This document shows, one piece after another, positions 32,501 to 44,476 of a DNA stretch of 64,000 bases. The notes under the pieces were generated by a model, which saw only the letters and a program-made list of their open reading frames with translations, was not told the origin of the DNA and made no database searches. The stretch covers positions 11,683,501 through 11,747,500 of the forward strand of contig CM049308.1 in assembly GCA_026874595.1 (NCBI GenBank), written 5' to 3'. Source of the DNA: Sipunculus nudus. Its lineage: Eukaryota; Annelida; Sipuncula; Golfingiida; Sipunculidae. Both the position numbers and the translations under genes were made by a program. Numbering within the stretch: position 1 is the stretch's first letter; each line of letters begins with the position of its first letter.

Positions 32501-33780
32501 TCATGCAGGCTTATGCGGGCCCGCGCGGGAGTGGCAGCCTCCCACAGCGAGTACACAAGAACTCTGATACGTACTGTTATATCGGTGTGTCTGGCCGTCC
32601 TCTTCTGACTCTTGGCTTTGGATTGCTGAACACAGGGTCTCTACGAACTTGGTGAGGTCTTTCTGTACTCTCTGCCTCCAGGTTGTTCGTTCTGAGGCGG
32701 TGACTTCCCAGTTGTTCAGTTCGATGCCCTTTGGCGTTCGGGTCTCCCTGGCAGACATCTTTGCAGCGGAGTTAGGGTCTACCTGTGTGGCGTACTCCCT
32801 GTACCAGTTCACCGTAAAGGAGATCCTTTGGGGATGCGACCATCGTCCATTCTCACGACGTTTCCGTGCCATCGCATGCGTCTTTGTATGGCGTCCGTGC
32901 TGGGAATTTCAGCTCTGTTCATGACAGCAGTGTTTGGCACTTCATTCTGCCAGCTGATGTCCAGGATGCGGCGGAGACATGTGGAAAGCATTCAACTTGT
33001 GCTCAGGATTTTATGGCGCGTATTGGCCAGGCCTCACTGCCATAAATCAAGGTTTACAACATATATGCTCTGTAGACCTGCATATTGGTATTATTAATGT
33101 TCTTGTCAGGGTGGTGTCTGCCTTGCCAATACGCTTGTTCAGCTCAGTCTGAAGAGAGAGGGAGCCAGAGATCGTTGAGTCCAGGTAGACGAAGTCGTGC
33201 ACGACTTCGAGCTGGTAATCTGAGATTCTGATGTCCAGTAGAGTGTCCACATCCTGTTCCATCATTTGCGTTGTTTTCAGGTTGATTTTGAGTTCAAAAG
33301 CCTGACAGGCTGAACAGAATTGGGACATGAGCTTCCGCAGGTCTTTAACAGAGTGGGTTGTGACTGCTGCGTCGTCTGCAAAGAGTAGGCCCCGCACACA
33401 CTTCAGTTGATCTTTGGACTTTGCTCCTAGCCTGGAGAGGTTGAAGAGGTTTCCGTCTGACATGGTTCGGATCGAGGTAGATACCTTCGGTAGCGGATCT
33501 AAAGGCATGCTTCAGCAGGACAGCAAAGAAGATGCCGAGTAGGATCGGAGCAAGGACTCAGCCTTGCTACCCCATTTCGGATGACAAATTAAGGCTTCTG
33601 TTGTCGCGCTGTCATTAACCACGGTACCTTTCATGTCATGTCATGTCATGGAAGGACTTTATGATGCTGAGGAGCTTGGGTGGACATCCGATCTTATTGA
33701 TGATCTTGCAGAAGCCCTCCCTACTCACCAAGTCAAACGCCTTCGTCAGGTCGTGCAATATAGCAAATCTTGCAATAGTA
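32501..33780 (-). pseudogene. 5'-truncated LINE reverse transcriptase, broken
   Basis: Reading the minus strand from the right: LHDLTKAFDLVSREGF and KIINKIGCPPKLLSIIKSFH (RT core), then a frame break, LLFADDAAVTTHSVKDL (the FADD catalytic box), KINLKTTQMMEQDVDT, VVHDFVYLDSTISGSLS and LQTELNKRIGKAD. After further frameshifts comes LRRILDISWQNEVPN, then RRMRWHGNVVRMDDGRIPKG and WEVTASERTTWRQRVQKDL. This is the C-terminal half of an endonuclease/RT non-LTR family widespread in marine invertebrates. At least two frameshifts and a missing 5' half make it inactive. The abrupt right-hand start is typical of incomplete reverse transcription. Confidence 0.88.
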
Positions 33781-36119
33781 AAGTTTGACTTACAATAGAG
33801 CTTTGCATGACCCTGTTGCTATATAGACTGAACGTGACATATAGACTTGCGTGTGACCAACGTTTGAGTTATAGAACTGGTCATGATATTGAATTATAAG
33901 GCCAAGAGGCTTGGTATACATCATATATAAAATAAGGCTGCCCCCCTTTGTGGTATGTACCATAAAATAAATTATTTTTAAGTGAAAAAAATTAGAATAA
34001 ATACGGAATGTAGACCATGCTGCTTGAAAACAGTGTGATTTACCTCTTCATCTCAAGTAAGATGCAAATAAAAGATTTCATAAACAGGGCTGTCCTTGAA
34101 ACCCTTGCCAGGTGTGTCCTGAGGTATATGAAACCTCTTGTAAAACATTGTTGGTTGTTACTTGCAAAACAAGGTTCAGTGCAAGTATAAACATCCTTTT
34201 ATATAGGGTTATTAAAGAAAAATGATGAAAATTTTCAATAGATTGTGTCCTGACCTATTATATGTATTCAGATATACTTATATTTTATCTGCTTGAGAAA
34301 AGTGCATAATATGAATGACGTTTTGTGAAGCACCTCTAAGAAGTTCTAAGATTTCAGTGACTCTATTTGGTTTTACAGCAAAAATATGTGAAAGATGCCT
34401 CTAAAATGTTAACTAAGTTACCCTCCTGAAAAATGCAAAACAATATACAGGGGTTCCTTAATCGAAAATTATTGGTACTCCAATCTTCTGTTGCCCTTTA
34501 CTTCGAAGATTACAGTGTTCCCTGTGAAAGCAAACTTTTACAGGTGATGAACTCTGAAAATTATTTTAGTTACTGGGATTTTACTCTTTGTACTTCATAG
34601 CTATGTCCACCACGGGACCCTGACTTTTAAGTTCCATAAAATCCGCCATTGTACCTGGTAATACATAAGGAAAGTCACCAGCTGGCGCCTGAAGTATTTC
34701 AGACTGAACAGAAACTTTGAAGGTACATTTTTGTTCCTAATGCAAAAATTCCTCAAGGAGTTGTACAAGGTAAGAAGATCGTACCTTTATTCAATGTCAA
34801 CAAAGTTACTGATGTTGATAGATTCATGCAGGCGGAATTATCACGTAAAGCTCACTTCAGAAAAGTGCAGTTTTCGCAAAAGTAATCAAGGATTGGTGGC
34901 TGGTATAAATAAGCCTACCAGGAATCATCAGGCACATGATATTTGGAAAGATGTCTACGAAGTGACCGTCTGCTATGTTACTTTTTCAGAGTAACAGAGT
35001 GGACAATTTTGGTAACCTAGTAGAGGACATAAAGTTTGTCTAACCCTCTCATTGTACCATTACAATTCCATTCATAATATGTTATATGAATTTAGATAAC
35101 AATTTCCGACCTTTATGAGGTTCAGAGGTAGGGGATGGTAACAGAAAGTTGATAGTGTACAGAATGTTCGCCTGATTGACCAAGTATATACTTAAATTTG
35201 CATGCATCCTCCATGCCAGAAATACACACAAAATCTTGCTATTATCAAGTGCCATATATTCCACTTTCTCCAAGTATATATGAAAAAAAATTTGATTTAG
35301 TCCTCATGTGGGATTTAATTTGTTGTGTATTTTACTTTAGGTTTCAAAAGCCAAGAGAGAAATATCGGATATATAGAAGAAAAGAAGACCAATGAACAAG
35401 AAAAGAGAACAGAATATCTCAGGAAAGGACGTGAGAAGTAAAGGAAGTACCGGGAAGATCAGAACCCGGATTAATATAGTTCTACAGTACAGCAGAAATA
35501 TTTCATAAAAGCATGATTAGTGAAGATCATTTTCTCTCATTGAGATGAAACGCATAAGAATATGAACTTAACATTCTCACTCGGAAATTAATTATGTTGG
35601 CAGGGGCGGATGGGTGCCCTTGGGTGCGGTGGGGGGGGGGGGGTTAAGAAAATCTGGGAAATAAAAAATAAGCGGTTAATACCTAAAACAGAACCGGATT
35701 TTGCATCATGACGCTTTTTAACTGCTTCAGTTTGCGCCATTATAGCCTATATTTATCAAAATGTTTCTACACCGTGGGAGGGAGTTTCCCCGTCCAATAC
35801 CCTCCCTCTCTGCGCCCCCTATTATAAAATCTTGTATCCGACCTGGGTTGGCTTCTGCATGCGTGCATGACTATATCGGTAACTCAGTGGAAATGATTAT
35901 GTATCCGCTCTGTTACCATGCTTCCACTATAAGTTACTGTCACTAAAATTAGGAAATATTCGTTAAATGTTGATATTTTGTTAATATTGTAGTTTGTACG
36001 TACAAATTAGGACATTATTGCAGAAAATAAATTAAAAATTTTCTCTTAACATTTAAAGCTAATTTTGTAGATTAAAAACCTATTCTAGTAAGGAAAATAA
36101 AGTTGCGACTTAAAGACAC

Positions 36120-36122
<3 letters not shown>
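33781..36122. other. Intergenic, nothing recognised
   Basis: AT-rich sequence with a G tract near 35628-35643. Small open frames (for example 34731-34994) have no family signature and no convincing splice context. Confidence 0.55.

Positions 36123-36184
<62 letters not shown>
36123..36184. repeat. (TA)n microsatellite
   Basis: About 30 TA units. Confidence 0.95.
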
Positions 36185-36188
<4 letters not shown>

Positions 36189-39100
36189 GTTTTAAATGTG
36201 CAGCACGGAAGTTTACTTGTCCGTACCATATGTTAAAGTTTCAATATCTGAAAAGCCAAAGAGTGCTTAGCATTGCAACCATACCATCCTGTTCAGAAAT
36301 ACTTAATGGATAAAGTAATATACACAAACGCCTCATAGGTGATGCCTCTTGTTTATAAAAAATAAGTCGCTATAAGTCGATTTTATGTAGTATCGTGTTT
36401 AGCCATTAGCGTGAGAAATCAAGTAAGGATGAAAACGTGTTTCATTTGATGTAAATTTCAAAACAGTTTAGCAGTCTGTAGGCGCCACCTGCATCCTTTG
36501 ATATTAATTTCTATGCAGCATAGACTCGTGAGAATCGATCTTGTATGACGGTCTCACGGTAACTGTGTCTAGTAGGCGACGTCTTGTCTGCAAATTTGTT
36601 TCGGGTACATTTCCCACGAAATCATCCCTGGGGACGTGTTTGCGTCAAGTTTGATGTGTGTTGACAACAGACATCGTGAATGGAAGAATCTTATATAAGG
36701 CGTGTATCCCAGTTATCTTCAGAATGAGCCGGAACGCTACGTGAGTGTAGCGTTTCCCGAGTGTATTTCAGCAGGGCAACCGCGGCTAGTCTGCTGATTC
36801 TGTGTGTCCAGTTGGGAAATCGCGTCAGTGTAGTGACAGTCTACGTCTGAGGGAGGCCACCTTATTGGTACTCTGTAAAGTACTTCAGAGACAGTGGTAT
36901 TGCATGCCGAAGGACAGGCATATTCATGATGGTGCGCGCTTCCAGGAACAGGCAAGGGGACTCTGTCCTGACCGACACTTGACTGTGTCACATGAAATGC
37001 TCCCATTTAGGTTTTTGCTGACAGAAGAATATCTGCTGTCACATAAGTATTTTATATTGGCCTTGGAAAGCATTCGTTTGTGTTTTTAGGGTTTACTATA
37101 AAACTACACATTATACTCAATTAAAATCTAAAATTTGATTTTATGCTTGCAGATTTTAAGAAGAGGATACATCATTTGTTTCAGTTGAATTTTTTAAAAT
37201 ATAAATAAAAACCGACAAAAGGTGAGTTTTCACCGTGCCATACCATGGGAAGACATAATTGAGCAATTTTATTATTTGTTAGATAAGTAGAACTCATTTT
37301 TATTCCGGGATTATTAACTACACGTGAGATTTTAATACCCTCTGGCAATGGTAATGGTTAATCTTATAGTCTTAAACTGGTGAAATTTCGCTAGGAGTTC
37401 TTTTGATTGTGCTCCCTGCAGGTATTTATAATTTTGGCAGACACAAAACTGCAAACGTAGATCGTGGTATATGCTTACTCGGAACAGGCACTTGGTGGCC
37501 TACTTCCTCAAAGGGTCACCAGGGAATTATCAGGTCATGTAAAACGAGATACATAAATTTGAGTAAGGGTGTTCAGTTATGCGACTCAATATTTGCGGTT
37601 GATTTTTCCAAGTTAGGATGTAGAATATCTTATCCCTACGATTATTTAATATATGAGCACCCCAGCTGGGATATACCGGCAAACAATCGGAGAACGGCTG
37701 GAGAACAACCATCTTGGTGATCGAGTGGCATTACATTGGAACTTCAAGACATGCATTGTATATACTGTTTCCGTGTTTACTGTTACCTAGTTAAACCGAT
37801 CTATATCTATATCTGTGACTGTACTCCTATTCACCCTATTGATGCCACAGGCCAAAAGTGTATACAAAAGATTAATGGTTGGTGTGATTTTGGTCAGACG
37901 ATAATTTCATGCCTGCGTATATGTGTCATATACCTGCCTCTTGTAGGGGTGCCCCCCACTTTTTGGCAATGGGGATGGTCAATGTAATCTCCCCCCCCCC
38001 CCCCACACACTAGTCAGAGAATACTATTTATACATTGCAAATTAAATAAGTTAATCAATGGAATTACAGACTTTGGTTCCATTTATGAGTTTACAATATG
38101 AAATATATATAATATCTAAACCTGGTTTATAGTTATCTTATATTGGATCTTATACTGAAAACATAATACCTTATTTAAAAAAAAATAATAAATAATTGTA
38201 ATATAGTTGAAATGTGATTAAGTATATATATATTATTTATATATAAATACGTGTGTGTGTGTCTGCAAGTGCTGCCCCCCCCCCAAACCCCCGGGGAGGA
38301 AAAGTTGACGCCACTGACCTCTTGTCATGTTATCAACTGATCAACTGATACGGAGGATTAATGAATAATATTCTGGCAACTTTCCAGTGTCGTAGTCATC
38401 TTTCATGAATATTTATGAGCAGCTGTGTTAGAACAATCTTTGTGAGCGGTATTAGAAACTAAGGACATCAAGGAATAGTAATTTTCGTTATTGAAATATT
38501 TCATATCAAGAAGAAACAAGAATAGGTAAATCATCAAAACTGACCTTCCGAGCTCTCCGGGGGAAATACCTGAAGAAATATTTCGTATCTTATATACAAT
38601 ACTTGATCATAAAAAACCGTCAAATCTAACAAGAAACTAGAGGAAATTATCTGTAATTCCAGGCACCAAATGAATTTGGATATCTTTATAGTATACATAT
38701 AAAAGTATGAAAAATATCAAAAGAAACAATATATTTACTAACCTTTATTGCAAATGTCGTAAATACTACAAAAAGCACTGATAATTTATATATTCACATC
38801 ACTTCAGTAATAACAAAAACGTAATCGCCGAATAATATGTGGGTACGTCAATATTATGCTATATACTTTTTTTTGCAGCGGAACATAAATCCTTTCTCAT
38901 GTCATATTAAAATGTCATTTTTTTGCGAGCGTACAATCATATAAAATTATTAGTTTATAAAATGACACGCGGATGGCATATATACAGATCTGGTTCTATA
39001 TACCTTAAGGCACCCTAGCAGTTACATTTATTGTCGGTTCAACATTTATATGTAAACACATATATATATGTGTGTATGTAAACATTTAAACACATATTAC

Positions 39101-39202
39101 TATACATAAACACCATTCCTCATAAATTAATTTATTGTATGTGCGTTTAATGAAGTCCCCTCTTTTTAATTTATGTGATATAAATATACATGTGATCACA
39201 AG

Positions 39203-39208
<6 letters not shown>
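36185..39208. other. Intergenic with one possible promoter-like patch
   Basis: A less AT-rich stretch at about 36530-37000 contains TATATAAGG at 36692-36700, in a plausible TATA setting. However, the first ATG after it opens only a six-codon frame. An open frame of 105 codons at 37403-37720 follows a fair acceptor (ctccctgcag) but resembles nothing I know. The rest is AT-rich with C tracts at 37988-38003 and 38276-38284. Confidence 0.35.

Positions 39209-39250
<42 letters not shown>
39209..39250. repeat. (TA)n microsatellite
   Basis: TA run directly abutting the foldback element at 39252. Confidence 0.95.
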
Positions 39251-39251
<1 letters not shown>

Positions 39252-39253
<2 letters not shown>

Positions 39254-39411
39254 CTGAATGTTTAGCACTTTGTAGCTTCGGGTTATTACTCAAGTTTCAC
39301 GCCGGTGCAGCGGATGGTATCAACACCCGGGAGAACTCGCTACCATACACAACACCGGCGTGAAACTCGGAGTAACATAACACGATGCTCCAACGTGCTT
39401 AACATTCAGGT
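39252..39411. mobile_element. 160-bp foldback element
   Basis: Two ~75-bp arms in inverted orientation. Left acctgaatgtttagcac pairs with right gtgcttaacattcaggt. Both arms contain GTTTCACGCCGGTG or its reverse complement. The loop is ~15 bp around cacccgggag. The whole unit would fold into one long imperfect hairpin. Probably a MITE inserted next to a TA repeat. Confidence 0.7.
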
Positions 39412-39509
39412 AGTCTGCTCTACCTTAGCTGTATCAAGCACTATACTACAAACACTGGAACCTACTTAGAACGAAGTATATATATTCAGTAGCACTGAAA
39501 CCTACTTAG

Positions 39510-39513
<4 letters not shown>

Positions 39514-39554
<41 letters not shown>
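39514..39554. repeat. (TA)n microsatellite
   Basis: About 20 TA units, followed by a partial 'gaccacc' MITE end (acagtccaacctgtctgaac). Confidence 0.92.
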
Positions 39555-39557
<3 letters not shown>

Positions 39558-39680
39558 TCCAACCTGTCTGAACGACCACCTATGAAATACGGACACCTGG
39601 CTATTACGACCACTAGATATCAGTCCCTTTCGAAATTCCGTTATATTATCTATAGTTAAAACCTGTGAAATACCTGTGAA
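39555..39680. mobile_element. Partial 'gaccacc' family MITE
   Basis: It begins acagtccaacctgtctgaac then gaccacct, and has a second gaccact inside. The right end is not clear. It resembles the elements at 12694, 17659 and 18487. Confidence 0.4.
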
Positions 39681-40395
39681 ATTACTAATTAATTGACCTG
39701 CCTAATGCGTAATGTATATATATATAACCTTCAGGCTTACCGGCTATAGATCACATGATTACCTTGAAATGAAATATTCCTTCCTGTTGACTGGAGTAAC
39801 TTTAATGGTATGTAAAAGCTAGTTCATTAATTAAATATATGCTGTATACAGTGTATTGTGAACCTGACCAATGCATATCATATCGCCAAATCAATATATT
39901 GAATATAATTGTTTGTAGATGTGGTACACTAAACAAATTATAACGCTACGTAGTTCACTACAAATTGATCTTTGCCGATAACAAATTCACGGCGAAATTT
40001 AAGGTTCGTTCCACACTTGAATCATTTTCAGAATATATAGCATATAATATCAATATATTATTTTATACCGTCAAATAAAAAAAACTTATACGCCTGTTTC
40101 CCTTGAACGACATTGCTATCAACTGATCGCTGAGCATTATATGGACATTGAACAGGATTGTTTCACTAGAGAAACATTGCATGTACATTTACTCATACAC
40201 ATATAATCTTCAACGGTTTCCCGTGGGGGGGGGGGGGGGTGCACATATAATTGCAGTTCTTTCACAGATACTGAAATAAGCTAAAAATTACTTATATTTG
40301 GATATTGCATTTGTGTACAGTTATAGACGATTGCTTACATGCCGTTCTGCAGATGTTACTTAGTCTGCGTAGATATGTATAGTTTGTGGGTTGTA

Positions 40396-42729
40396 TTAAA
40401 TCTTACACGGGTATATCTCATTGGCCAAATAAAGTTGGATCACGTTTGTCACGCGCTGTCGAAGCACCATTTCTTCATTAAGCCCAAGCCATTTGCTCTG
40501 TGTCCCGGACAGAACGCGAGGTATCCACACGATCACAGCAGACACCAGTACCTGGCCTAACAACTTGTCATCATATAGATGAAAACTTTCCATATTCAGA
40601 CATATTATATTAATAAACACCACCAACAGAATGATATCTATGACAACCTTAAACTCCATGACGTGTACGGAAGGCACAAGAGAGTAGCAGCGTTCCAGGA
40701 GTTCTTTGGGAACTTTGATTTTCCCTTCGTCATTCTGAAGAATCTCTGGTTTTGTTTCTGGGTAATCCCTGGTATAGCGTTCGCATTCTTCCTGGAGCAA
40801 GTAGTTGATTTTATGAAACGGTTCCTCAAGGCGTGACAGCAGACCAAGCGCGCAGGATATTACTGCCAAGATCAAGATAGCCCGGGGAAGCTCCGTATTG
40901 TAGTTAAGAAGAAGACCAGATACTGTATAACTGATGATGAGCGCTGAAAGATGAATAGTCGGGACGACCAGGAACGTTATCACAGCTGCCACTCCAAGAA
41001 ATATAGCAATAAGAAGCATCAAAAACTTCAAAATCTTCACCCACTTGCGTGCATTTCCGTCGCGATCCTGTATCTCTGGATCTGCATGCTTTTGTAAGAT
41101 TTGGCAACAAAGAGCCCCCAAGGGAGTCAAAGCAATTGGCGTGAAAAGCAGCAAAAGAGAATACAGAACCACAGCATTCAACACTTTGTTTTTGAAGTAG
41201 CTGCTGACGGGTTTCATGTTCGAAGGCCGAAAGATTGCTAACCAAAAACTCCAAAAGTCAAGATTAACAATTAAGGCAGCCCGGTGGATGAGATGATTGT
41301 ATGTGATCGCGTGTTCTGATTCCTGTCTTGCTTTCACTCTCAAGTTCGATGGAAGATCTTGACCAAAAAGTGTGCCGTTGTCCCTGTAACTCCATGATGT
41401 GGTATCGTTTTTAAACACAAGTGGCAAACCGATGGCATAGAGAGCCCCCGCGAAAACGTATATATACAGGAACATTATCAACATTATGTTGTAGTTCTCT
41501 CCTTTATCACTGAGGAGCCACTCAATTTCGATCAGTTCTTTATCTCCGAAAGCGACCCTGGTTTTGAATTCTTCATTGTAATACATTAAATCTGCGGCCA
41601 TGTAGAAATAAATGTACGATGGAATGACTAGTACCAGAATGGTTCTTCTGATGACAGTCACTAATATGCAAGACCAAGGATGGAACAATATATAGTATGG
41701 AAGCTTTGTCAGATTGACTGGTGTGGCTGTACCTAGCACGCACCAAGAGGTTCTACCGTTCTCGTCTGTAGGCGCTGTGGTGTCAGCATTACTGGGTAAA
41801 GTATCAGTATCCTTCCGAACGGATGATGTTTCATTTAAATCAGGCGGAAGAATATGAGTATAACTGGTTTGTGCTGATATATCAGTACCTAACAAAGGCT
41901 TAGAGATGTCAGAATCTTTGGCAACGTATTTGACTGCATACGTCAACTTCGTTTTACATCTACAAACTGATTTCTTTTTCTCTGTGGCCATTTCAGTGCC
42001 CTCCGGTGGGATACACCATTTTATTGTCAGTGGCAAGTGGAAAAATACAATAAAACCAATGACCTGGCACAAAAAGTGGGCGATGAAATCAAGTCTGTAG
42101 ACTGGTTCCCACTTCTCCATAACTTCTCCATTAAACTTACTACAGCAGTGAAACACCTTCGCATCATCTTGATGGTGACTATGTTCCTTATCACAAGGAT
42201 ACTCCGGACCACTTTTTGCCAAATCTAAGTAATTTTTGAAACAGAGATATTTAGAACCTTTTTGAAGAGACATTTTGTCAGTCGGTCGATATACCATCTT
42301 TCTTAGAGTTTTTACGATTACTTCATATCGTTCCTTCAGGGGCAATCCTAGGAAGCATGCCTTGTCGTACGTCATTTTTAAAGTAATGGATTCCATTGAT
42401 TCTTTGAAGGTACCCAAGGCAAAGGTGTCGAATCTGTAATCTTTGGTCAGCAAGGTTTTCCCCATTTGATTCGTTAGGATCCATTTTCTTGGGTCATTTA
42501 GGCGGCTGTCACTGTCAGTCTCATGGGGTAATATGTCATCCCCCAGTAAAAGTTCTAAGCGGACAAAATCTACCGCGTTATTGTAAATTTTACTCCAAAG
42601 ACGTGCTTGACTGTGATTGGAGATGCTTGTTTCACATTCTGGATGTTCTATATTGGAAAAAAACGCCACCTCGTCCACTGAACAAGAGGCCAGCGATACT
42701 ACCATAAACACATTCAAAAAGATGAACAT
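40396..42729 (-). CDS. Intronless multi-pass membrane protein, 777 residues, unknown function
   Basis: A single uninterrupted frame, far longer than anything else in this AT-rich window, so certainly coding. It begins with a likely signal peptide (MFIFLNVFMVVSLASCS) and an extracellular region of ~190 residues with eight to nine cysteines, including a CC pair at 195-196. Hydrophobic segments follow at about 216-238, 350-376, 414-438, 516-546, 566-608 (probably two helices), 616-632, 695-713 and 723-741. Between the first two there is a polar, Ser/Thr/Asp-rich loop (240-345), with a KKKSVCRCKTK basic patch. It ends EIYPCKI. No enzyme, channel or receptor motif is recognisable. I would class it as a lineage-restricted membrane protein. 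No introns, no close neighbour within several kb, and no retrogene marks such as a poly(A) tail were found. Confidence 0.85.
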   Translation of the reverse strand: MFIFLNVFMVVSLASCSVDEVAFFSNIEHPECETSISNHSQARLWSKIYNNAVDFVRLELLLGDDILPHETDSDSRLNDPRKWILTNQMGKTLLTKDYRFDTFALGTFKESMESITLKMTYDKACFLGLPLKERYEVIVKTLRKMVYRPTDKMSLQKGSKYLCFKNYLDLAKSGPEYPCDKEHSHHQDDAKVFHCCSKFNGEVMEKWEPVYRLDFIAHFLCQVIGFIVFFHLPLTIKWCIPPEGTEMATEKKKSVCRCKTKLTYAVKYVAKDSDISKPLLGTDISAQTSYTHILPPDLNETSSVRKDTDTLPSNADTTAPTDENGRTSWCVLGTATPVNLTKLPYYILFHPWSCILVTVIRRTILVLVIPSYIYFYMAADLMYYNEEFKTRVAFGDKELIEIEWLLSDKGENYNIMLIMFLYIYVFAGALYAIGLPLVFKNDTTSWSYRDNGTLFGQDLPSNLRVKARQESEHAITYNHLIHRAALIVNLDFWSFWLAIFRPSNMKPVSSYFKNKVLNAVVLYSLLLLFTPIALTPLGALCCQILQKHADPEIQDRDGNARKWVKILKFLMLLIAIFLGVAAVITFLVVPTIHLSALIISYTVSGLLLNYNTELPRAILILAVISCALGLLSRLEEPFHKINYLLQEECERYTRDYPETKPEILQNDEGKIKVPKELLERCYSLVPSVHVMEFKVVIDIILLVVFINIICLNMESFHLYDDKLLGQVLVSAVIVWIPRVLSGTQSKWLGLNEEMVLRQRVTNVIQLYLANEIYPCKI

Positions 42730-43404
42730 AGCGTATACCTGTAGAGATCCTATTGACTTCTTGTGTATATTTTAGAGGGTATCATCCGTATCACTCGTTC
42801 AGTCTCTTGCACGAACTGTTATCTCAAGGTTCTTCTTACTACACTGTATTACATAAGCAGAGCCACCTTGATAGAGTGGACATATATCGGGCACCGTGCC
42901 CTAATCAGTTAACAATACTCATATTAAGAAACATCGGAGTTTTCCTCTGTGTTGTGTTCTACAGATCCAGGTCAATACATCTCTATGTGATGCCGCATGT
43001 ATATATCCAGCATACAAAAGGATCCGTATCTTTCGTTAAATATCCTAGGTAAAGCAGACTGTCTTTATTACCCTCAGTTAAAGTATGAGAGTATATATAT
43101 GGCGGAGCTTAATCCCTTTCAGTTCGTCTGTCCCTGTGCATGCACAGTATATGATCGCTATGTGTTTAGCATGGCTATTTATTTAAGGTTGCGGAGATTA
43201 ACCTTAAAGATACAGCACGACTGTATACACTTTTTGTCAGGACAAAGGATGTTTTTATCTCCAATAACTTCCTGGTGTTGGGGAAAACCGTATTTTATTT
43301 ATATATTCAAAGTTGTTTACGTGTTAAACGATACACTTTTATGTACTGCACTATATACGTACACAGCATGCCACTTATACAGTAATATAATATAGAGTAC
43401 CGGT

Positions 43405-43455
<51 letters not shown>

Positions 43456-44337
43456 ATATGTATATGTATAAACACATTGTTACCACGATGGTACAAAAAA
43501 TGGTTTGTATAACCTTGTTTTGTTACATTCTGTAAGGAGTCCCAACATAAAAGGGTCATTGGCCTCTATACTTGATTTTTGCACTTTCAGAGTAACTGTC
43601 ACTCAATTTACTGTTTAAATTTGATCCATATAAAGGCCGAAAATTATGCCTGATGGGGATTGGCGGTTTTGTCCAAGTTTCCAACAAATGCAAAAGTTTA
43701 GTTTAAAAACTCGGATTTAAAATTTCCATAAATGATGATTTAAGTTTTCCAAAACCTTGAGTATTAAGGTTTTTAAAGATTGGGATTGATTTTACAAACT
43801 GACATTTTATGAAAAGGAACAAAAATTTTTTTAATTATCTTAACACCATAATCTTCCATACCAGTGAATAAAGACTACACATTTCAGCTAAAGCATAATT
43901 TATGTATGATACAAATGGAGAATTGGCCTTGCAGTCTCAGTCTACTATATCTCATACTCAATGAAGTCTGCAAGCTGATGTCGCCGTATATTAGGTTTCA
44001 TTTAAGCTGAAAGACAAAGGAGAATTCAATAAATCCCTCCACATAACACAATATACTGTAATATGAACTGTCTAATAAAAATCCCTTCCTAAACGGTTCA
44101 TAATAAGAACGTGCTTGGGTTCAAGCGAAAAACAATTAAGTTAATGTTTCCTACCAAAGCTATTGCAAAATCTTATGATAACCTTGTGAACTTCTTCCAA
44201 ATTAATTTAGAGAAGTAAAAAGCTATTTAATAAAGTAATATATATTATAGATGAACGGTTGCATTTTAGGACATCTAAAGAACCTGTATACAGTAAAGAC
44301 CCGAATTATTACACCTTCTGTCTTTGAGCGTCTACGC
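42730..44337. other. Intergenic upstream of the membrane-protein gene
   Basis: AT-rich, containing a TA/TG microsatellite at 43412-43456. No clear promoter element for the 777-residue gene and no other gene is recognised. Confidence 0.5.
43412..43456. repeat. (TA)n(TG)n microsatellite
   Basis: TA run followed by TG run, similar to the one at 31715. Confidence 0.92.
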
Positions 44338-44416
44338 CCCCCCCCCCCCCCCGTCTCTCTGTCTCTCTCTGCATGTCTGTCTGTCGGCATGTCTCTCTGT
44401 CTCTCTCTCTATTTAA

Positions 44417-44472
<56 letters not shown>
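44338..44472. repeat. Compound microsatellite: C tract, (CT)n, (TA)n
   Basis: A run of ~15 C, then CT/GTCT-rich sequence, then ~27 TA units. Confidence 0.92.

Positions 44473-44476
<4 letters not shown>

Noticed and set aside
32649-33097. Plus-strand frames opposite the LINE
   Set aside because: Shadow frames of the minus-strand reverse transcriptase remnant.
40904-41254. Other frames within 40396-42729
   Set aside because: Shadows of the 777-residue gene in other frames.
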